Below, in pieces: positions 36,052 to 46,162 of a DNA stretch of 64,000 nucleotides. The stretch lies in contig NZ_PHTY01000001.1 of NCBI RefSeq assembly GCF_002813135.1, positions 1,111,501 through 1,175,500 on the forward strand, in the 5' to 3' direction. The notes beneath the pieces were generated by a model. The model saw only the letters and a program-made list of their open reading frames with translations. It did not search any database and was not told the origin of the DNA. This stretch comes from Ulvibacter sp. MAR_2010_11. Lineage in GTDB: Bacteria; Bacteroidota; Bacteroidia; Flavobacteriales; Flavobacteriaceae. Numbering within the stretch: the first letter of the stretch is position 1; each line of letters begins with the position of its first letter. The translations under genes were made by a program, and so were the position numbers.

Positions 36052-37923
36052 ATGCTCGAACTCGCAGGAATAATAATTTTAGGAATTTTGGCACAATGGG
36101 TTGCCTGGAAGTTTAAAATTCCGGCAATTCTCCCCTTAATTCTTATAGGTCTTTTGGTGGGTCCTATTTCAACTTTGATAACCGAGGACGGCTCACAATG
36201 GATTCGGCCTATTTGGAATAATGAAAGTGGATTATTTCCGGGAGAGAATTTATTTTATTTTGTGTCTTTGGCTATTGGGATTATACTATTTGAAGGAAGC
36301 CTTACACTGAAGCGCGGAGAAATATCGAAGGTGGGCCCGGTAATTGGAAAACTAATCAGTTTAGGCGCCACCATAACCTTTATCGGTGCCGGATTAGCCG
36401 CTCATTTTGTTTTCGGACTCAACTGGAGGATATCCTTTTTGTTTGCGGCATTAATTATAGTAACAGGGCCAACCGTTATTACCCCTATTCTTCGAAATAT
36501 TCCTTTAAAAAAGGATGTTTCGGCAGTATTAAAATGGGAAGGAATTTTAATCGATCCTATTGGTGCCTTGGTAGCGGTTTTAATTTTCGAATTTATAACT
36601 ATTGGTGGAAATGTAGGATATTCCAAACAGGCATTGCTGGAATTCGGAAAGATATTGCTAATTGGATTTTCCTTTGGAATTACAGGAGGATTTGCTTTAT
36701 ATCAAGCCGTAAAACGTAAAATCATTCCCCATTACCTTTTAAATGTAGTGTCGCTGTCTATTGTCTTAATGGTCTTTGTCTTGAGCGATTTGTTTGCCCA
36801 TGAGTCGGGCTTGCTTGCCGTTGTGGTTATGGGAATGTACCTTGGCAACAGTGATCTTCCTAGCTTAAAGGAATTACTTTATTTCAAGGAATCTTTAAGC
36901 GTATTGTTAATTTCTATATTGTTTATTCTGTTAGCGGCCAATATAAGTCTGGATGATTTGTTGCTGGTGTATAACTGGAAAACAGCGATTTTGTTGGCCA
37001 TTGTAATATTTGTGCTCAGGCCGTTGAGTGTCTTTGTGAGCACACATGGCTCGACCTTAAAAACGAACGAGAAAGTCTTTATTAGCTGGGTCGGTCCCAG
37101 AGGTATCGTAGCGGCTGGGATTGCTTCCTTATTTGGAACCAAACTAGTAATAAGCGGCGAGCCCGGAGCAGAATATATTACCCCTTTGGTTTTTGCGGTG
37201 GTGTTAACAACAGTGTTGCTAAACGCAACTACAGCTCGATTTTTTGCAAAAGTTGTTGGAGTATTTTTAAAGACTTCGGAAGGAATTCTTATTGTGGGCG
37301 CCTCAAAGGCGTCGCGACTTATAGCAACGTATCTTCAGAAAAACAACCGGCATGTAGTGCTGGTTGATTCCAACCGTCAAAGCATTAGTATGGCCAAAGA
37401 ACTGGGGCTGGAAGCCATAAATGCAAATATTTATTCCAGTGAATTAGCCGATAATATTGAGCTGAGCGACGTGGGTTATTTACTGGCAATGACCGGGAAC
37501 GATGAAATTAACAAACACGCAATTAATCGCTTCGGAAAAGAGTTTGGGGAAACGGGAATTTTTAGATTGATGAATTCGGAAGAAGCTATCAATCAGACAA
37601 ATTTAGATTCGAAAGAGCTGTTTTTAACAACACATAATTATTTGCAACTTACACAGGTGGCGAATAATTTTCCATCGATTCAGGAATTTCCGGTAGATTC
37701 TCAGAAGCAATTTTTAAAGCTTATAAATATAATTGAAGGCGATGACAATGCCGCTGCGTTATTTTTGAAACGACCGGATGGATTTTTAGATATAATTGGT
37801 AATCCCAATGAGATTGAGGTTACTAAAGACTGTCATTTGGTGTATCTGGGCAAGCCAATGGATTTTGAAGATGTGGTAAATGCAACCCGTGAGGGAAATA
37901 AGCCCATCACGAAAAATAATTAA
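36052..37923 (+). CDS. Cation:proton antiporter with C-terminal TrkA-N domain
   Basis: A 623-residue protein. Residues 1-400 form a CPA1-type sodium/proton exchanger with about 12 hydrophobic segments. The rest is a cytoplasmic Rossmann domain of the TrkA-N type (GILIVGASKASRLIATYL, then VLVDSNRQSISMAKELG). The glycine motif is degenerate (GASKAS in place of GxGxxG), so nucleotide binding is uncertain. Likely exchanges Na+ or K+ for H+ at the inner membrane. Single gene. Confidence 0.9.
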   Translation: MLELAGIIILGILAQWVAWKFKIPAILPLILIGLLVGPISTLITEDGSQWIRPIWNNESGLFPGENLFYFVSLAIGIILFEGSLTLKRGEISKVGPVIGKLISLGATITFIGAGLAAHFVFGLNWRISFLFAALIIVTGPTVITPILRNIPLKKDVSAVLKWEGILIDPIGALVAVLIFEFITIGGNVGYSKQALLEFGKILLIGFSFGITGGFALYQAVKRKIIPHYLLNVVSLSIVLMVFVLSDLFAHESGLLAVVVMGMYLGNSDLPSLKELLYFKESLSVLLISILFILLAANISLDDLLLVYNWKTAILLAIVIFVLRPLSVFVSTHGSTLKTNEKVFISWVGPRGIVAAGIASLFGTKLVISGEPGAEYITPLVFAVVLTTVLLNATTARFFAKVVGVFLKTSEGILIVGASKASRLIATYLQKNNRHVVLVDSNRQSISMAKELGLEAINANIYSSELADNIELSDVGYLLAMTGNDEINKHAINRFGKEFGETGIFRLMNSEEAINQTNLDSKELFLTTHNYLQLTQVANNFPSIQEFPVDSQKQFLKLINIIEGDDNAAALFLKRPDGFLDIIGNPNEIEVTKDCHLVYLGKPMDFEDVVNATREGNKPITKNN

Positions 37924-37958
37924 GACGCGATCTCGTTATAACTTCACAAATCAATCTA

Positions 37959-38192
37959 ATGCGGCAGCAGGAACGAATTCTTACCTTTCTTATTCTTTAT
38001 ATAGTGTGTTTTTCCTGTAAAAAGGACGACACTCAAACCTGTATTTCGTGCAGCTCACCCCAAACAGCAACCTTTGAAGTTTGTGACGACGGTAACGGTA
38101 ACGCTACCGTTAACGGTGAGAATACCGGAACATCCTTCGAGGTGTATGTGGCGGGATTGGAAGCAGCCGGCGCTAACTGCGGAGGAGGTTAA
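37959..38192 (+). CDS. Small cysteine-rich lipoprotein of unknown function
   Basis: A 77-residue protein: a lipoprotein signal with cysteine in VCFSCKK at about position 20, then a short mature part with CISC, FEVCDDGNGNATVNG and a final ANCGGG. The pattern of paired cysteines around a DGNG motif and a YVAGLEAAGANC tail recurs, as I recall, in small flavobacterial lipoproteins annotated hypothetical. It is 35 bp downstream of the antiporter and has its own terminator after it. Confidence 0.7.
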   Translation: MRQQERILTFLILYIVCFSCKKDDTQTCISCSSPQTATFEVCDDGNGNATVNGENTGTSFEVYVAGLEAAGANCGGG

Positions 38193-38212
38193 ACGTAAAA
38201 TATTATAAATAA

Positions 38213-38251
38213 GAAGCCCAGCCTTATTTCTATAAATAAGACCGGGCGTCT
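38213..38251 (+). terminator. Terminator after the small lipoprotein gene
   Basis: Imperfect inverted arms GAAGCCCAGCCTTATTT and AAATAAGACCGGGCGTC followed by TTT; it lies just before the end of the convergent kelch gene. Confidence 0.75.
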
Positions 38252-38268
38252 TTCTGGCTAAAAATTGG

Positions 38269-39951
38269 TTAGTTAGGCCGTTTCCATGTATCGTTTAACA
38301 ACTGAGTCCCATTTTTACCCATAGTAATAATAATGTGGCCATTGCCGCCAACAGCATCAAATTCTTTTCTACCCTTAAAGACATTTGACGGAGTATCGTC
38401 TGTAACATGATGACTCTCCTCTACCCAATCGGTGCCGTTTGTGGTTTTCCATGAATCGTTTAATGAATCTACCGTAGTTCCCGTATTAGGATCGATTCCA
38501 TCTCCTCCAATTAACCACATTGCTTGTCCGTCCTTTTGGACCACCAGAACATGTTCGGTTCTTTCGGTATAAGGAGCCGCTGCTGTTACCAAAGTCCAGT
38601 TTATCCCGTCTGTAGATGACCATACGTCATTCATTCTTTGCCCTCCTTGAATGTATCCGCCTGTTAGATAAAATTTGTTATTAAAAATCACGACCTGATG
38701 TCCAACTCTAGGCTCAAAACCTGCATCATCGGTTTCTTTAATCCAAGTAATTTTGCCGTCATTATCAGGGACACCATCGGTACTCCACACGTCATTTCGC
38801 AGGATTCCTCCGGCACTCCCTCCAATGATATACAATCTGCCGTTAAAAACCACAGCTTGGTGTTGGTGGCGAGGGTCATAATGAGTCCCCATACTCACAT
38901 TCCCTGTAAACTGCATATTTTCCCAGGTAACACCGTCGGAACTTTTGTGTGCTGTATTTCTATTGCCATTTAGCACCCAAATTTCGTTGTTGAAGACGAC
39001 GGCTTGATGTTCATCACTTCTCACAAAACCAATTTCAGGGGTATTGCCTTTTACCAATGTCCATGTGTCACCCTCGTCATCGCTACTCCAAACATCGTTG
39101 TATTCTCCTCCGGTGTTGTCGTCATTTAATACACTTCCTCCAATAATATAAAGCTTTCCGTTGTAATCGACCATTTGGTGACCAAATCGACCCTGCTGTC
39201 CGGGGATAGAATTCGAAGAAACAAGAATGTAATTTCCAGACGAGGAAGAATCTGCTGTTGTAAATTGGAAAATGCTCGAATTTCGAATGTTACCGGCGTC
39301 GTCAAGCGCCTGTACATACCAGGCATATACCGTATTTGGGAGTAAAGATCCTACAGGCAATGAGGTATCCGGTAAATTATTACCAATTTGTGTATCTGGA
39401 ATGTTAATACCCAAAAACACACGGTAACTAATAGGTCTACCTTCGGGATCTGAGGATGCCTCCCAAGTTAATACAGTACTGGAAGGAATATCAATTTCGT
39501 TGTCCAATGGCAGTAGGAGGAAAAACTCTTCGGGAGGTAAATTGTCAACTTCTGCGGTAACAAATGAGAAAACGCTGCTGCTGTTTGTACTCCCCCCTGA
39601 ACTGTTTTTAGATTTCACGTACCACTTGTAGGCAGTACTCGCCAAAAGAGGAGTTGTTAAAGTGTGCGTGTTGGTTGTTAAATTTCCACTATACAATTGC
39701 GTTGGTAAAGAGCCGTCCGGAACTTCGTTGGCTTTTTGAATATAGAGATCGTAAGTGATAGTTTCCCCATTAGGACCTGAACTCTCTTGCCATGTAAACG
39801 TAGGTGTAAAACTCACTTCGGTTGCGTTATTAGAAACCAACAATAAATTAAAAGAAGAAGGATTCGTCGTTCCTTCTGGTGTGTCTTCTTTGCTGCATGA
39901 TATTGTTACTATTAAAGAGCATAGGAACAAGATAAATTTTGAGATTTTCAT
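38269..39951 (-). CDS. Lipoprotein with fibronectin-like and kelch-repeat domains
   Basis: A 560-residue protein with a lipoprotein signal (SLIVTISCSKED, cysteine at 19). Two Fn3-like modules occupy about 30-235 (each ending FxFVTA/FQFTTA with AYKWYVKS and VYAWYVQA). A galactose oxidase/kelch-type propeller follows with repeats of the pattern FGHQMVDYNGKLYIIGG, then DEHQAVVFNNEIWVLNG, HQHQAVVFNGRLYIIGG and VGHQVVIFNNKFYLTGG. This is a surface or periplasmic binding architecture; the ligand is unknown. It lies 102 bp downstream of the TPR-LytTR regulator on the same strand. Confidence 0.85.
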   Translation of the reverse strand: MKISKFILFLCSLIVTISCSKEDTPEGTTNPSSFNLLLVSNNATEVSFTPTFTWQESSGPNGETITYDLYIQKANEVPDGSLPTQLYSGNLTTNTHTLTTPLLASTAYKWYVKSKNSSGGSTNSSSVFSFVTAEVDNLPPEEFFLLLPLDNEIDIPSSTVLTWEASSDPEGRPISYRVFLGINIPDTQIGNNLPDTSLPVGSLLPNTVYAWYVQALDDAGNIRNSSIFQFTTADSSSSGNYILVSSNSIPGQQGRFGHQMVDYNGKLYIIGGSVLNDDNTGGEYNDVWSSDDEGDTWTLVKGNTPEIGFVRSDEHQAVVFNNEIWVLNGNRNTAHKSSDGVTWENMQFTGNVSMGTHYDPRHQHQAVVFNGRLYIIGGSAGGILRNDVWSTDGVPDNDGKITWIKETDDAGFEPRVGHQVVIFNNKFYLTGGYIQGGQRMNDVWSSTDGINWTLVTAAAPYTERTEHVLVVQKDGQAMWLIGGDGIDPNTGTTVDSLNDSWKTTNGTDWVEESHHVTDDTPSNVFKGRKEFDAVGGNGHIIITMGKNGTQLLNDTWKRPN

Positions 39952-40053
39952 AGTTTTAAATTTTTATGATTTTCTCCAAATGTAACAGCGAATAGTACTC
40001 CTCTAATGAGAATGTGATGAATGACAGGAAAAACAACATAAACTACAGAACCA

Positions 40054-41598
40054 TTAAGAAAGATTGTGTTTGAATGTTCTTGAAACAGGTATTTCAACAC
40101 CTGTTTTAAGTTTCACGGAGGTAGCACTTAAGGACTGAACGGAATTTTTATTAATGATAAATGAGCGATGTATTTGAACAAAATTAGGAGGTAAGTGATC
40201 GGCAATTTCTTTCAGTTTATTTCTGTCAATCACTTTTTTGTTTCCCGAATAGAACTCGAGATAATTCCCGTCAGATTTTATATAGTCCAATTCTTTTACA
40301 TACACTTTCACCTTATTATTTAAGGCAATATATTTTGCCTCGACCTTTTTCACAATGGCAGCTTTTTCAATCTCTATTGTTTTTACTCTTTTTATATATG
40401 TACTGAGTTTTCTGCCAAGAAAGAGAGAACTAATTAGAAATAAAATGGAGAGTGTTGCCCACTGCCACCTATTGCTTCTCTGTCGGGACAGCAAAAGTTC
40501 GTTTTCCTGATTGGCCTTTTCCAGCCTTAGAATTTCATTGGTCTGTTTTTCGACATTGTACTTTCCGGTTATTTCGGCAATACGTTCGTTTTCCTGAAAG
40601 GAAGCAATGGAATCTTTTATTTTTGAAAGTTGTTCGGAATAATTGAACGCATTTTTAAAATCGGATTTGTTCCTGTATCCAATAACAATCATCTCATACA
40701 TTAAAGCGGTAAGTGACCTTTTTTCAGTAAGAGCAATGGCCCTTTCAAGATTCCTGATGCCTTCTTCATTTCTATTGAGCCGAACCTGTGATTTCCCTAA
40801 GATGAAATAAGAGAAGTCTATATTTTCCAGATACCCAATATTGTTTTTTATTTCAATCGCTTTTTTGGCACTTTCAATTGCTTCCTCATACTTTGAATGG
40901 TCGATATAATTTTTGCTTAAATCGTGATAAATAACAGCCGCTAATCTTGATTGCGAAGGATTTTCGATGCTTTTTAATGCGTCGTTGCTTATTTTCAGTT
41001 TAGTTTCAAAGTCATCTTCTCCTCCTCTTTTAATGTTGTCATGCGTTACAGACATACCATTGTTCTTATCGAGACCGGAATAGTATAGTGATTTGTCATA
41101 AAAAAAGTCTGCCTGCGCTATCTCACCTTCGTTTTCATAAATTACTCCAATGTTTAAATAGGTTCTGGCGAGATAGGGATATTCACTTATTTCTTCAAAA
41201 ATATTAATTGCGCTTAAATAATTCTCGAGTGCCGTATCTCTGTGTTCTTTAAGCGAATTTATGGCCCCCATATTTGCGTAGGTAACACCGAGGTCGAACG
41301 GTGATATTTTTGAAGCATTTTCGATGTTAATATTTAATAATCTTTCGGCTTCTGTATACTTTTTTTTACTGATGAGATAAGTGGTCTTTTGCGCCACGGT
41401 TTTCCCAATGAGTTTTACGTTGTTAAGCTCTTTAGCTTTTACAAAAGCAATGTTGGAATAATATAAAGCACTGTCCTGATGGGTTTTGTAAAACTGTTGT
41501 GCCCTGAAAAGCAAGGAGTCTATCTCAACGGAAGAAGTGTTTTGAGAAAAGCAAGTGGATGTGAGCGTTAAAGCGATGGAAAAAATGCACGATTTCAT
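40054..41598 (-). CDS. Membrane-anchored TPR protein with C-terminal LytTR DNA-binding domain
   Basis: A 514-residue protein: signal peptide (about 1-18, ending CFSQ), periplasmic tetratricopeptide repeats (about 25-330), one transmembrane helix (WQWATLSILFLISSLFL, about 370-390), a short coiled coil, and a LytTR DNA-binding domain at the C-terminus (KVYVKELDYIKSDGNYLEFY, then PPNFVQIHRSFIIN). This is a one-component layout in which a periplasmic TPR sensor is joined directly to a cytoplasmic DNA-binding domain. The adjacent kelch lipoprotein is a possible target, by inference only. Confidence 0.9.
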   Translation of the reverse strand: MKSCIFSIALTLTSTCFSQNTSSVEIDSLLFRAQQFYKTHQDSALYYSNIAFVKAKELNNVKLIGKTVAQKTTYLISKKKYTEAERLLNINIENASKISPFDLGVTYANMGAINSLKEHRDTALENYLSAINIFEEISEYPYLARTYLNIGVIYENEGEIAQADFFYDKSLYYSGLDKNNGMSVTHDNIKRGGEDDFETKLKISNDALKSIENPSQSRLAAVIYHDLSKNYIDHSKYEEAIESAKKAIEIKNNIGYLENIDFSYFILGKSQVRLNRNEEGIRNLERAIALTEKRSLTALMYEMIVIGYRNKSDFKNAFNYSEQLSKIKDSIASFQENERIAEITGKYNVEKQTNEILRLEKANQENELLLSRQRSNRWQWATLSILFLISSLFLGRKLSTYIKRVKTIEIEKAAIVKKVEAKYIALNNKVKVYVKELDYIKSDGNYLEFYSGNKKVIDRNKLKEIADHLPPNFVQIHRSFIINKNSVQSLSATSVKLKTGVEIPVSRTFKHNLS

Positions 41599-41611
41599 TT
41601 AGAAAAAGATA

Positions 41612-41644
41612 CAAAAAAATCCGAAGCTCTTGTGCTTCGGATTT
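41612..41644 (-). terminator. Terminator of lepA
   Basis: On the minus strand ATCCGAAGC-acaaga-GCTTCGGAT is followed by a run of seven T. It lies between lepA and the TPR-LytTR gene, both minus strand. Confidence 0.88.
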
Positions 41645-41669
41645 ATATAATTAGTTTGAATAAGGGTAA

Positions 41670-43466
41670 TTAGTCGTTCAACTTAAGTACTGCCATAAAA
41701 GCTTCCTGTGGAATTTCAACGTTACCAACCTGTCTCATTCTCTTCTTTCCTTTTTTCTGCTTTTCCAATAGCTTTCGTTTTCGTGAAATATCACCACCGT
41801 AACATTTTGCAGTTACATCCTTTCGAAGTGCCTTTACGGTTTCTCTCGAAATAATTTTTGCGCCAATAGCTGCTTGTATTGGAATATCGAACTGTTGCCT
41901 CGGAATAAGCTGCCGAAGCTTTTCGCACATTTTCTTTCCTATATCATAGGCATTGTCCTTGTGCAATAAGGCAGAAAGCGCATCGACAATATTTCCGTTT
42001 AACAACACATCAACTTTTACAAGTTGTGATGTGCGCATTCCAATAGGCGAATAATCAAAAGAAGCATAGCCTTTCGAAACCGTTTTTAATCGGTCATAGA
42101 AATCGAACACAATTTCAGCCAATGGCATATCAAATGAAAGCTCAACACGTTCTGTCGTTAAGTATGTCTGATTTGTAATTTCTCCTCTTTTTTCAATACA
42201 AAGGGACATCACTGAACCTACAAAATCGGATTTCGTAATGATGGTAGCTTTTATATAAGGCTCTTCCACTCGATTTAACGAAGAAGGCTCGGGCAAATCG
42301 GATGGATTATTGACTAAAACTATAGTATTTGGTTCCCGGTTGGTATATGCATGATACGATACGTTGGGAACGGTGGTAATTACCGTCATATCGAATTCCC
42401 TCTCCAATCGCTCCTGAATAATTTCCAGATGCAACATTCCTAAGAAACCACATCGGAAACCAAACCCTAGCGCCATGGAACTTTCGGGAATAAAAACCAA
42501 CGAAGCATCGTTAAGTTGCAATTTTTCCATGGAGGAACGAAGTTCTTCGTAATCTTCGGTATCTACGGGATAGATTCCTGCAAAAACCATAGGCTTTACA
42601 TCCTCAAAACCTTCAATCATATTGGTGGTAGGACGTTTTGAATCGGTAATAGTGTCTCCTACCTTTACTTCTTTCGCTTCTTTAATTCCGGTGATGAGGT
42701 AACCCACGTCTCCGGTTCTTATAACATCTTTGGGCTGTTGCTTGAGTTTGAGCGTGCCTACTTCATCGGCAAAATAGGATTTGCCGGTTGCCATAAATTT
42801 TATGTGTTGTCCTTTTCTAATTTCTCCATTGAGAACCCTAAAATAGGTTTCAACACCTCGAAACGGATTGTAAACCGAATCGAAAATCAAGGCTTGCAAA
42901 GATTCCTCGGGATTTCCTTTAGGTGGAGGAACTCGTTCGATAATTGCTTTTAATATTTCTTCAATCCCAATTCCCGTTTTGGCACTCGCAGGGATTACAT
43001 CTTCATGCTTACAACCCAATAAATCTACAATGTCATCGGTTACCTCTTCCGGGCTTGCCGAAGGAAGATCTACTTTATTAAGTACAGGAATGATTTCCAA
43101 ATCATTTTCCAGGGCCAAGTATAAATTCGAAATAGTTTGCGCCTGAATACTCTGAGCAGCATCGACAACCAATAATGCCCCTTCACAGGCGGCAATCGAC
43201 CTGGAAACTTCGTATGAAAAATCTACGTGTCCGGGAGTATCAATTAGGTTTAGTATATAGTGCTCTCCTTCATAAACATAATCCATCTGAATGGCATGAC
43301 TTTTAATGGTAATACCGCGTTCACGCTCCAAATCCATATTGTCCAGCAACTGATCTTGTTTCTCCCGACTAGTTACTGATCCGGTGGCATCCAACAAACG
43401 ATCGGCTAAGGTACTCTTCCCGTGATCTATGTGTGCAATGATGCAAAAATTTCTAATATTCTTCAT
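41670..43466 (-). CDS. lepA: Elongation factor 4 (LepA), translational GTPase
   Basis: A 598-residue GTPase. G1 is AHIDHGKST at 11-19, G3 is DTPGHVDF, G4 is NKVD, then domains II, III, V and the LepA-specific C-terminal domain ([22 protein letters not shown]) that contacts the ribosome. LepA acts on stalled ribosomes and during 30S biogenesis. Length and motifs are fully normal. Single gene, with 222 bp to the divergent TonB receptor in which I see no other gene. Confidence 0.97.
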   Translation of the reverse strand: MKNIRNFCIIAHIDHGKSTLADRLLDATGSVTSREKQDQLLDNMDLERERGITIKSHAIQMDYVYEGEHYILNLIDTPGHVDFSYEVSRSIAACEGALLVVDAAQSIQAQTISNLYLALENDLEIIPVLNKVDLPSASPEEVTDDIVDLLGCKHEDVIPASAKTGIGIEEILKAIIERVPPPKGNPEESLQALIFDSVYNPFRGVETYFRVLNGEIRKGQHIKFMATGKSYFADEVGTLKLKQQPKDVIRTGDVGYLITGIKEAKEVKVGDTITDSKRPTTNMIEGFEDVKPMVFAGIYPVDTEDYEELRSSMEKLQLNDASLVFIPESSMALGFGFRCGFLGMLHLEIIQERLEREFDMTVITTVPNVSYHAYTNREPNTIVLVNNPSDLPEPSSLNRVEEPYIKATIITKSDFVGSVMSLCIEKRGEITNQTYLTTERVELSFDMPLAEIVFDFYDRLKTVSKGYASFDYSPIGMRTSQLVKVDVLLNGNIVDALSALLHKDNAYDIGKKMCEKLRQLIPRQQFDIPIQAAIGAKIISRETVKALRKDVTAKCYGGDISRKRKLLEKQKKGKKRMRQVGNVEIPQEAFMAVLKLND

Positions 43467-43688
43467 AACAGCGTCCTCGATGCATTTAAGGCTGCAAATA
43501 TAGCTTAAAAAGCCAGCATTATTTAATTAACTGCACCTGAGACACTAAAAAAATGAATATAGGACAATTCCTATTAAAAAAATAATTGACATCTTTGTAT
43601 AGGCAGCTTACTGATAACTCTTCTTTTAGCTCCCCGGGAAGAGCACTAATTGAAAACTAACAAACCTTAAACAAAGCTGCTGTCTGAG

Positions 43689-46109
43689 ATGAAAACCTTT
43701 CTAACCCTGATACTGCTGTTGTTTTGCGCAACACCCATCTTGGCTCAAACCGCTTCGGTTAAGGGGAAGGTTGTAGACGATAAAAACAATCCTCTGCCAC
43801 TTGTGACAGTCTTACTTTATACAGAAGGGTCCGGACAGCCTTCAGCAGGAACTTCCACAGATGATGACGGATTATTTTTACTGAATAATCTGGTTGCCGG
43901 AAACTATACTCTTGAGTTCAGCTATATTGGTTATCAATCTATTACCAATAGTGTCCTTATTTCTGAAACACTTGACCTGGGCATCATCACACTTGCTGAA
44001 GCACCCGAGGCATTGGGCGAAACGGTCGTGGAAGTTAGAAGACCAACTATTCAGAAAGAGCCGGGAAAACTAATTTTTAATGTTGAAAACACCTCTTTAT
44101 CTACCGGAAACACCTTCGACTTACTCACAAAAACACCCGGTGTTATTGTAATTCAGGATCAGGTGACCATTAAAAGCAAACCCACACTTATATTTATTAA
44201 CGGAAAAAGAGTCTATCTGTCGGCTACCGAAGCGGCTTCACTTTTAAAAAATGTGGATGCTTCAATTATTAAATCGGTTGAAGTAATAAGCAATCCTTCA
44301 GCAAATTACGACGCCGAAGCAGGTGCTGTTCTTAATATTATTACTTCAAGAGCCATTTCGGTTGGGTATAAAGGAGTTATCAACGGACGTTACGAACAGG
44401 CAGTCTATCCAAAATATTCCATTGGGACATCGCATTTCTACAAGAATGATTGGGTTAACTTTTATACAGGGTATAGTTTTAATCCGAAGAAAGAATACAA
44501 AGACCAATTCGATGAAATCGTCTTTTATGAGCCAAGCGGAGATATAAAATCTATTTGGAATACCGATTTTACCAGAACTACAAAATCGTATGTGCATCAG
44601 GGAAATCTTATAGCCGACTTTTCAATTAATGAAAAGAATACGTTAAGCTTCTCATCAAACATATTTGTCTCGCCTAACAAACAATTTACAAATACGGTTG
44701 CTGCCGAAATTGCCAATGCACAACAACAATTGGATTCCACGTTCTTGACCAACAGCGATTTGAAAAACAATCAGTACAACCTCGCTTTTACAGGAGAGTA
44801 TAAAACCATTCTCGATGAAAAAGGTTCCAGTCTAGCCGCAACTGCCAATTACATTTTGTACGACGAAGACCAAAATCAAGATGTAATTACCAACTATTTT
44901 TTACCCAACGGAGATTTTATTAGAGAAAGCAGCTTTTTTACAAAATCCTTGCAGCAAAGCAACATACTTACCACAGGATTGGATTTAAACATACCCTTAG
45001 AATCTTCAACTATTGACGCAGGGGTTAAATATTCGAATATCGACACCCAAAGCGGGCTCGATTATTTTAACACGGTGAATAACAGCATGCAATTCAATCC
45101 CGCTTTATCCGATTCTTTTGACTATGAAGAATCGATTTATGCTGCCTATTTCAACTTTTCGAAAGAATGGACTAAGTGGCAATTCACATTGGGACTACGA
45201 ACAGAATTTACCAAGGTAAATGGAGACTCACAATCTCTAGGGATTGTAAACACCCAGGAATATCTCGATTGGTTTCCGGCGGGTTCACTGCAATATCATA
45301 TCAACGACTTTAATTCCATAGGATTGAGTTATGCGAGACATATTCAGCGCCCGAGATACCAGAGTTTAAATCCGTTTAAGTATTTTTTAAATGAAAACAA
45401 TTTCAATGGAGGGAATCCGAATCTGGTGCCGGCCATCGACGAAAAGATTACATTAAGCTACAGTCATAAAAGCAAATGGTTTTTCGATCTGTATTATCAG
45501 CAAACAAAGGACGCATTAAGCTTGTTGCGCTTTCAGGATAATGAGGCGCAAATACTACGTACCGAAGACGCCAATTTAATTAAGGAATTTCAATACAGTC
45601 TGGATATAGTACACGTCTCCTCCCTAACTTCCTGGTGGTATATGAGTTTGTATACCTCCGGATTTTATTTTGAAAACGAATTCTACGCCATGGAAAGCGT
45701 TGAAGAAACCTATGTTAACAGTACGTATGGGGTGTATGGGCAGATTTATAACGGACTTACAATAACCAAAGACAGAAGTTGGTCCGGAGACATTACCGCA
45801 ACGTATCTTTCCGATTTTATCTATGCTTCTCACGATTACGGCAATCAGTTTTCGCTGTCTTTTTCTATTCGGAAATCATTTTGGAATAACACCGCCAGTA
45901 TTACTGCGGGGATAAATGATGTACTGGATACTTATAACGTCCCTGTGGTTTCAAAATACTACAATCAGAATAACAGTTATTTCGCCCAACCCGAATCCAG
46001 ACTCTACCGGGTAAGCTTTAAATATACCTTCGGAAACGCCAGCCTACGCGACAATAATCGCGATAATAAGCCGGTTGAAACCGAACGTTTGGAGAAGAAA
46101 GACCCCTAG
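43689..46109 (+). CDS. TonB-dependent receptor / outer membrane beta-barrel family protein
   Basis: An 806-residue outer membrane protein. Signal peptide at 1-19 (ending PILAQ), a carboxypeptidase regulatory-like domain (ASVKGKVVDDKNNPLPLVTVLL) at about 20-105, a plug-like region (LLTKTPGVIVIQDQVTIKSK...IKSVEVISNPSANYDAEAGA), then a large beta-barrel of the OMP_b-brl_3 type ending YRVSFKYTFGNA. It is the family often paired with two-component or extracytoplasmic signalling in Bacteroidota, but no regulator is adjacent. The substrate is unknown; there is no SusD partner, so glycan import is not indicated. Confidence 0.9.
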   Translation: MKTFLTLILLLFCATPILAQTASVKGKVVDDKNNPLPLVTVLLYTEGSGQPSAGTSTDDDGLFLLNNLVAGNYTLEFSYIGYQSITNSVLISETLDLGIITLAEAPEALGETVVEVRRPTIQKEPGKLIFNVENTSLSTGNTFDLLTKTPGVIVIQDQVTIKSKPTLIFINGKRVYLSATEAASLLKNVDASIIKSVEVISNPSANYDAEAGAVLNIITSRAISVGYKGVINGRYEQAVYPKYSIGTSHFYKNDWVNFYTGYSFNPKKEYKDQFDEIVFYEPSGDIKSIWNTDFTRTTKSYVHQGNLIADFSINEKNTLSFSSNIFVSPNKQFTNTVAAEIANAQQQLDSTFLTNSDLKNNQYNLAFTGEYKTILDEKGSSLAATANYILYDEDQNQDVITNYFLPNGDFIRESSFFTKSLQQSNILTTGLDLNIPLESSTIDAGVKYSNIDTQSGLDYFNTVNNSMQFNPALSDSFDYEESIYAAYFNFSKEWTKWQFTLGLRTEFTKVNGDSQSLGIVNTQEYLDWFPAGSLQYHINDFNSIGLSYARHIQRPRYQSLNPFKYFLNENNFNGGNPNLVPAIDEKITLSYSHKSKWFFDLYYQQTKDALSLLRFQDNEAQILRTEDANLIKEFQYSLDIVHVSSLTSWWYMSLYTSGFYFENEFYAMESVEETYVNSTYGVYGQIYNGLTITKDRSWSGDITATYLSDFIYASHDYGNQFSLSFSIRKSFWNNTASITAGINDVLDTYNVPVVSKYYNQNNSYFAQPESRLYRVSFKYTFGNASLRDNNRDNKPVETERLEKKDP

Positions 46110-46146
46110 TTTCAAGCTAATAGTAGTAAATACATACTAATTTCAT

Positions 46147-46154
46147 TATTTTTG
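46147..46154 (+). promoter_or_regulatory. -7 promoter element of dusB
   Basis: TATTTTTG matches TAnnTTTG and ends 8 bases before the dusB ATG, giving a very short leader. Confidence 0.5.
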
Positions 46155-46162
46155 CAGCCTGA

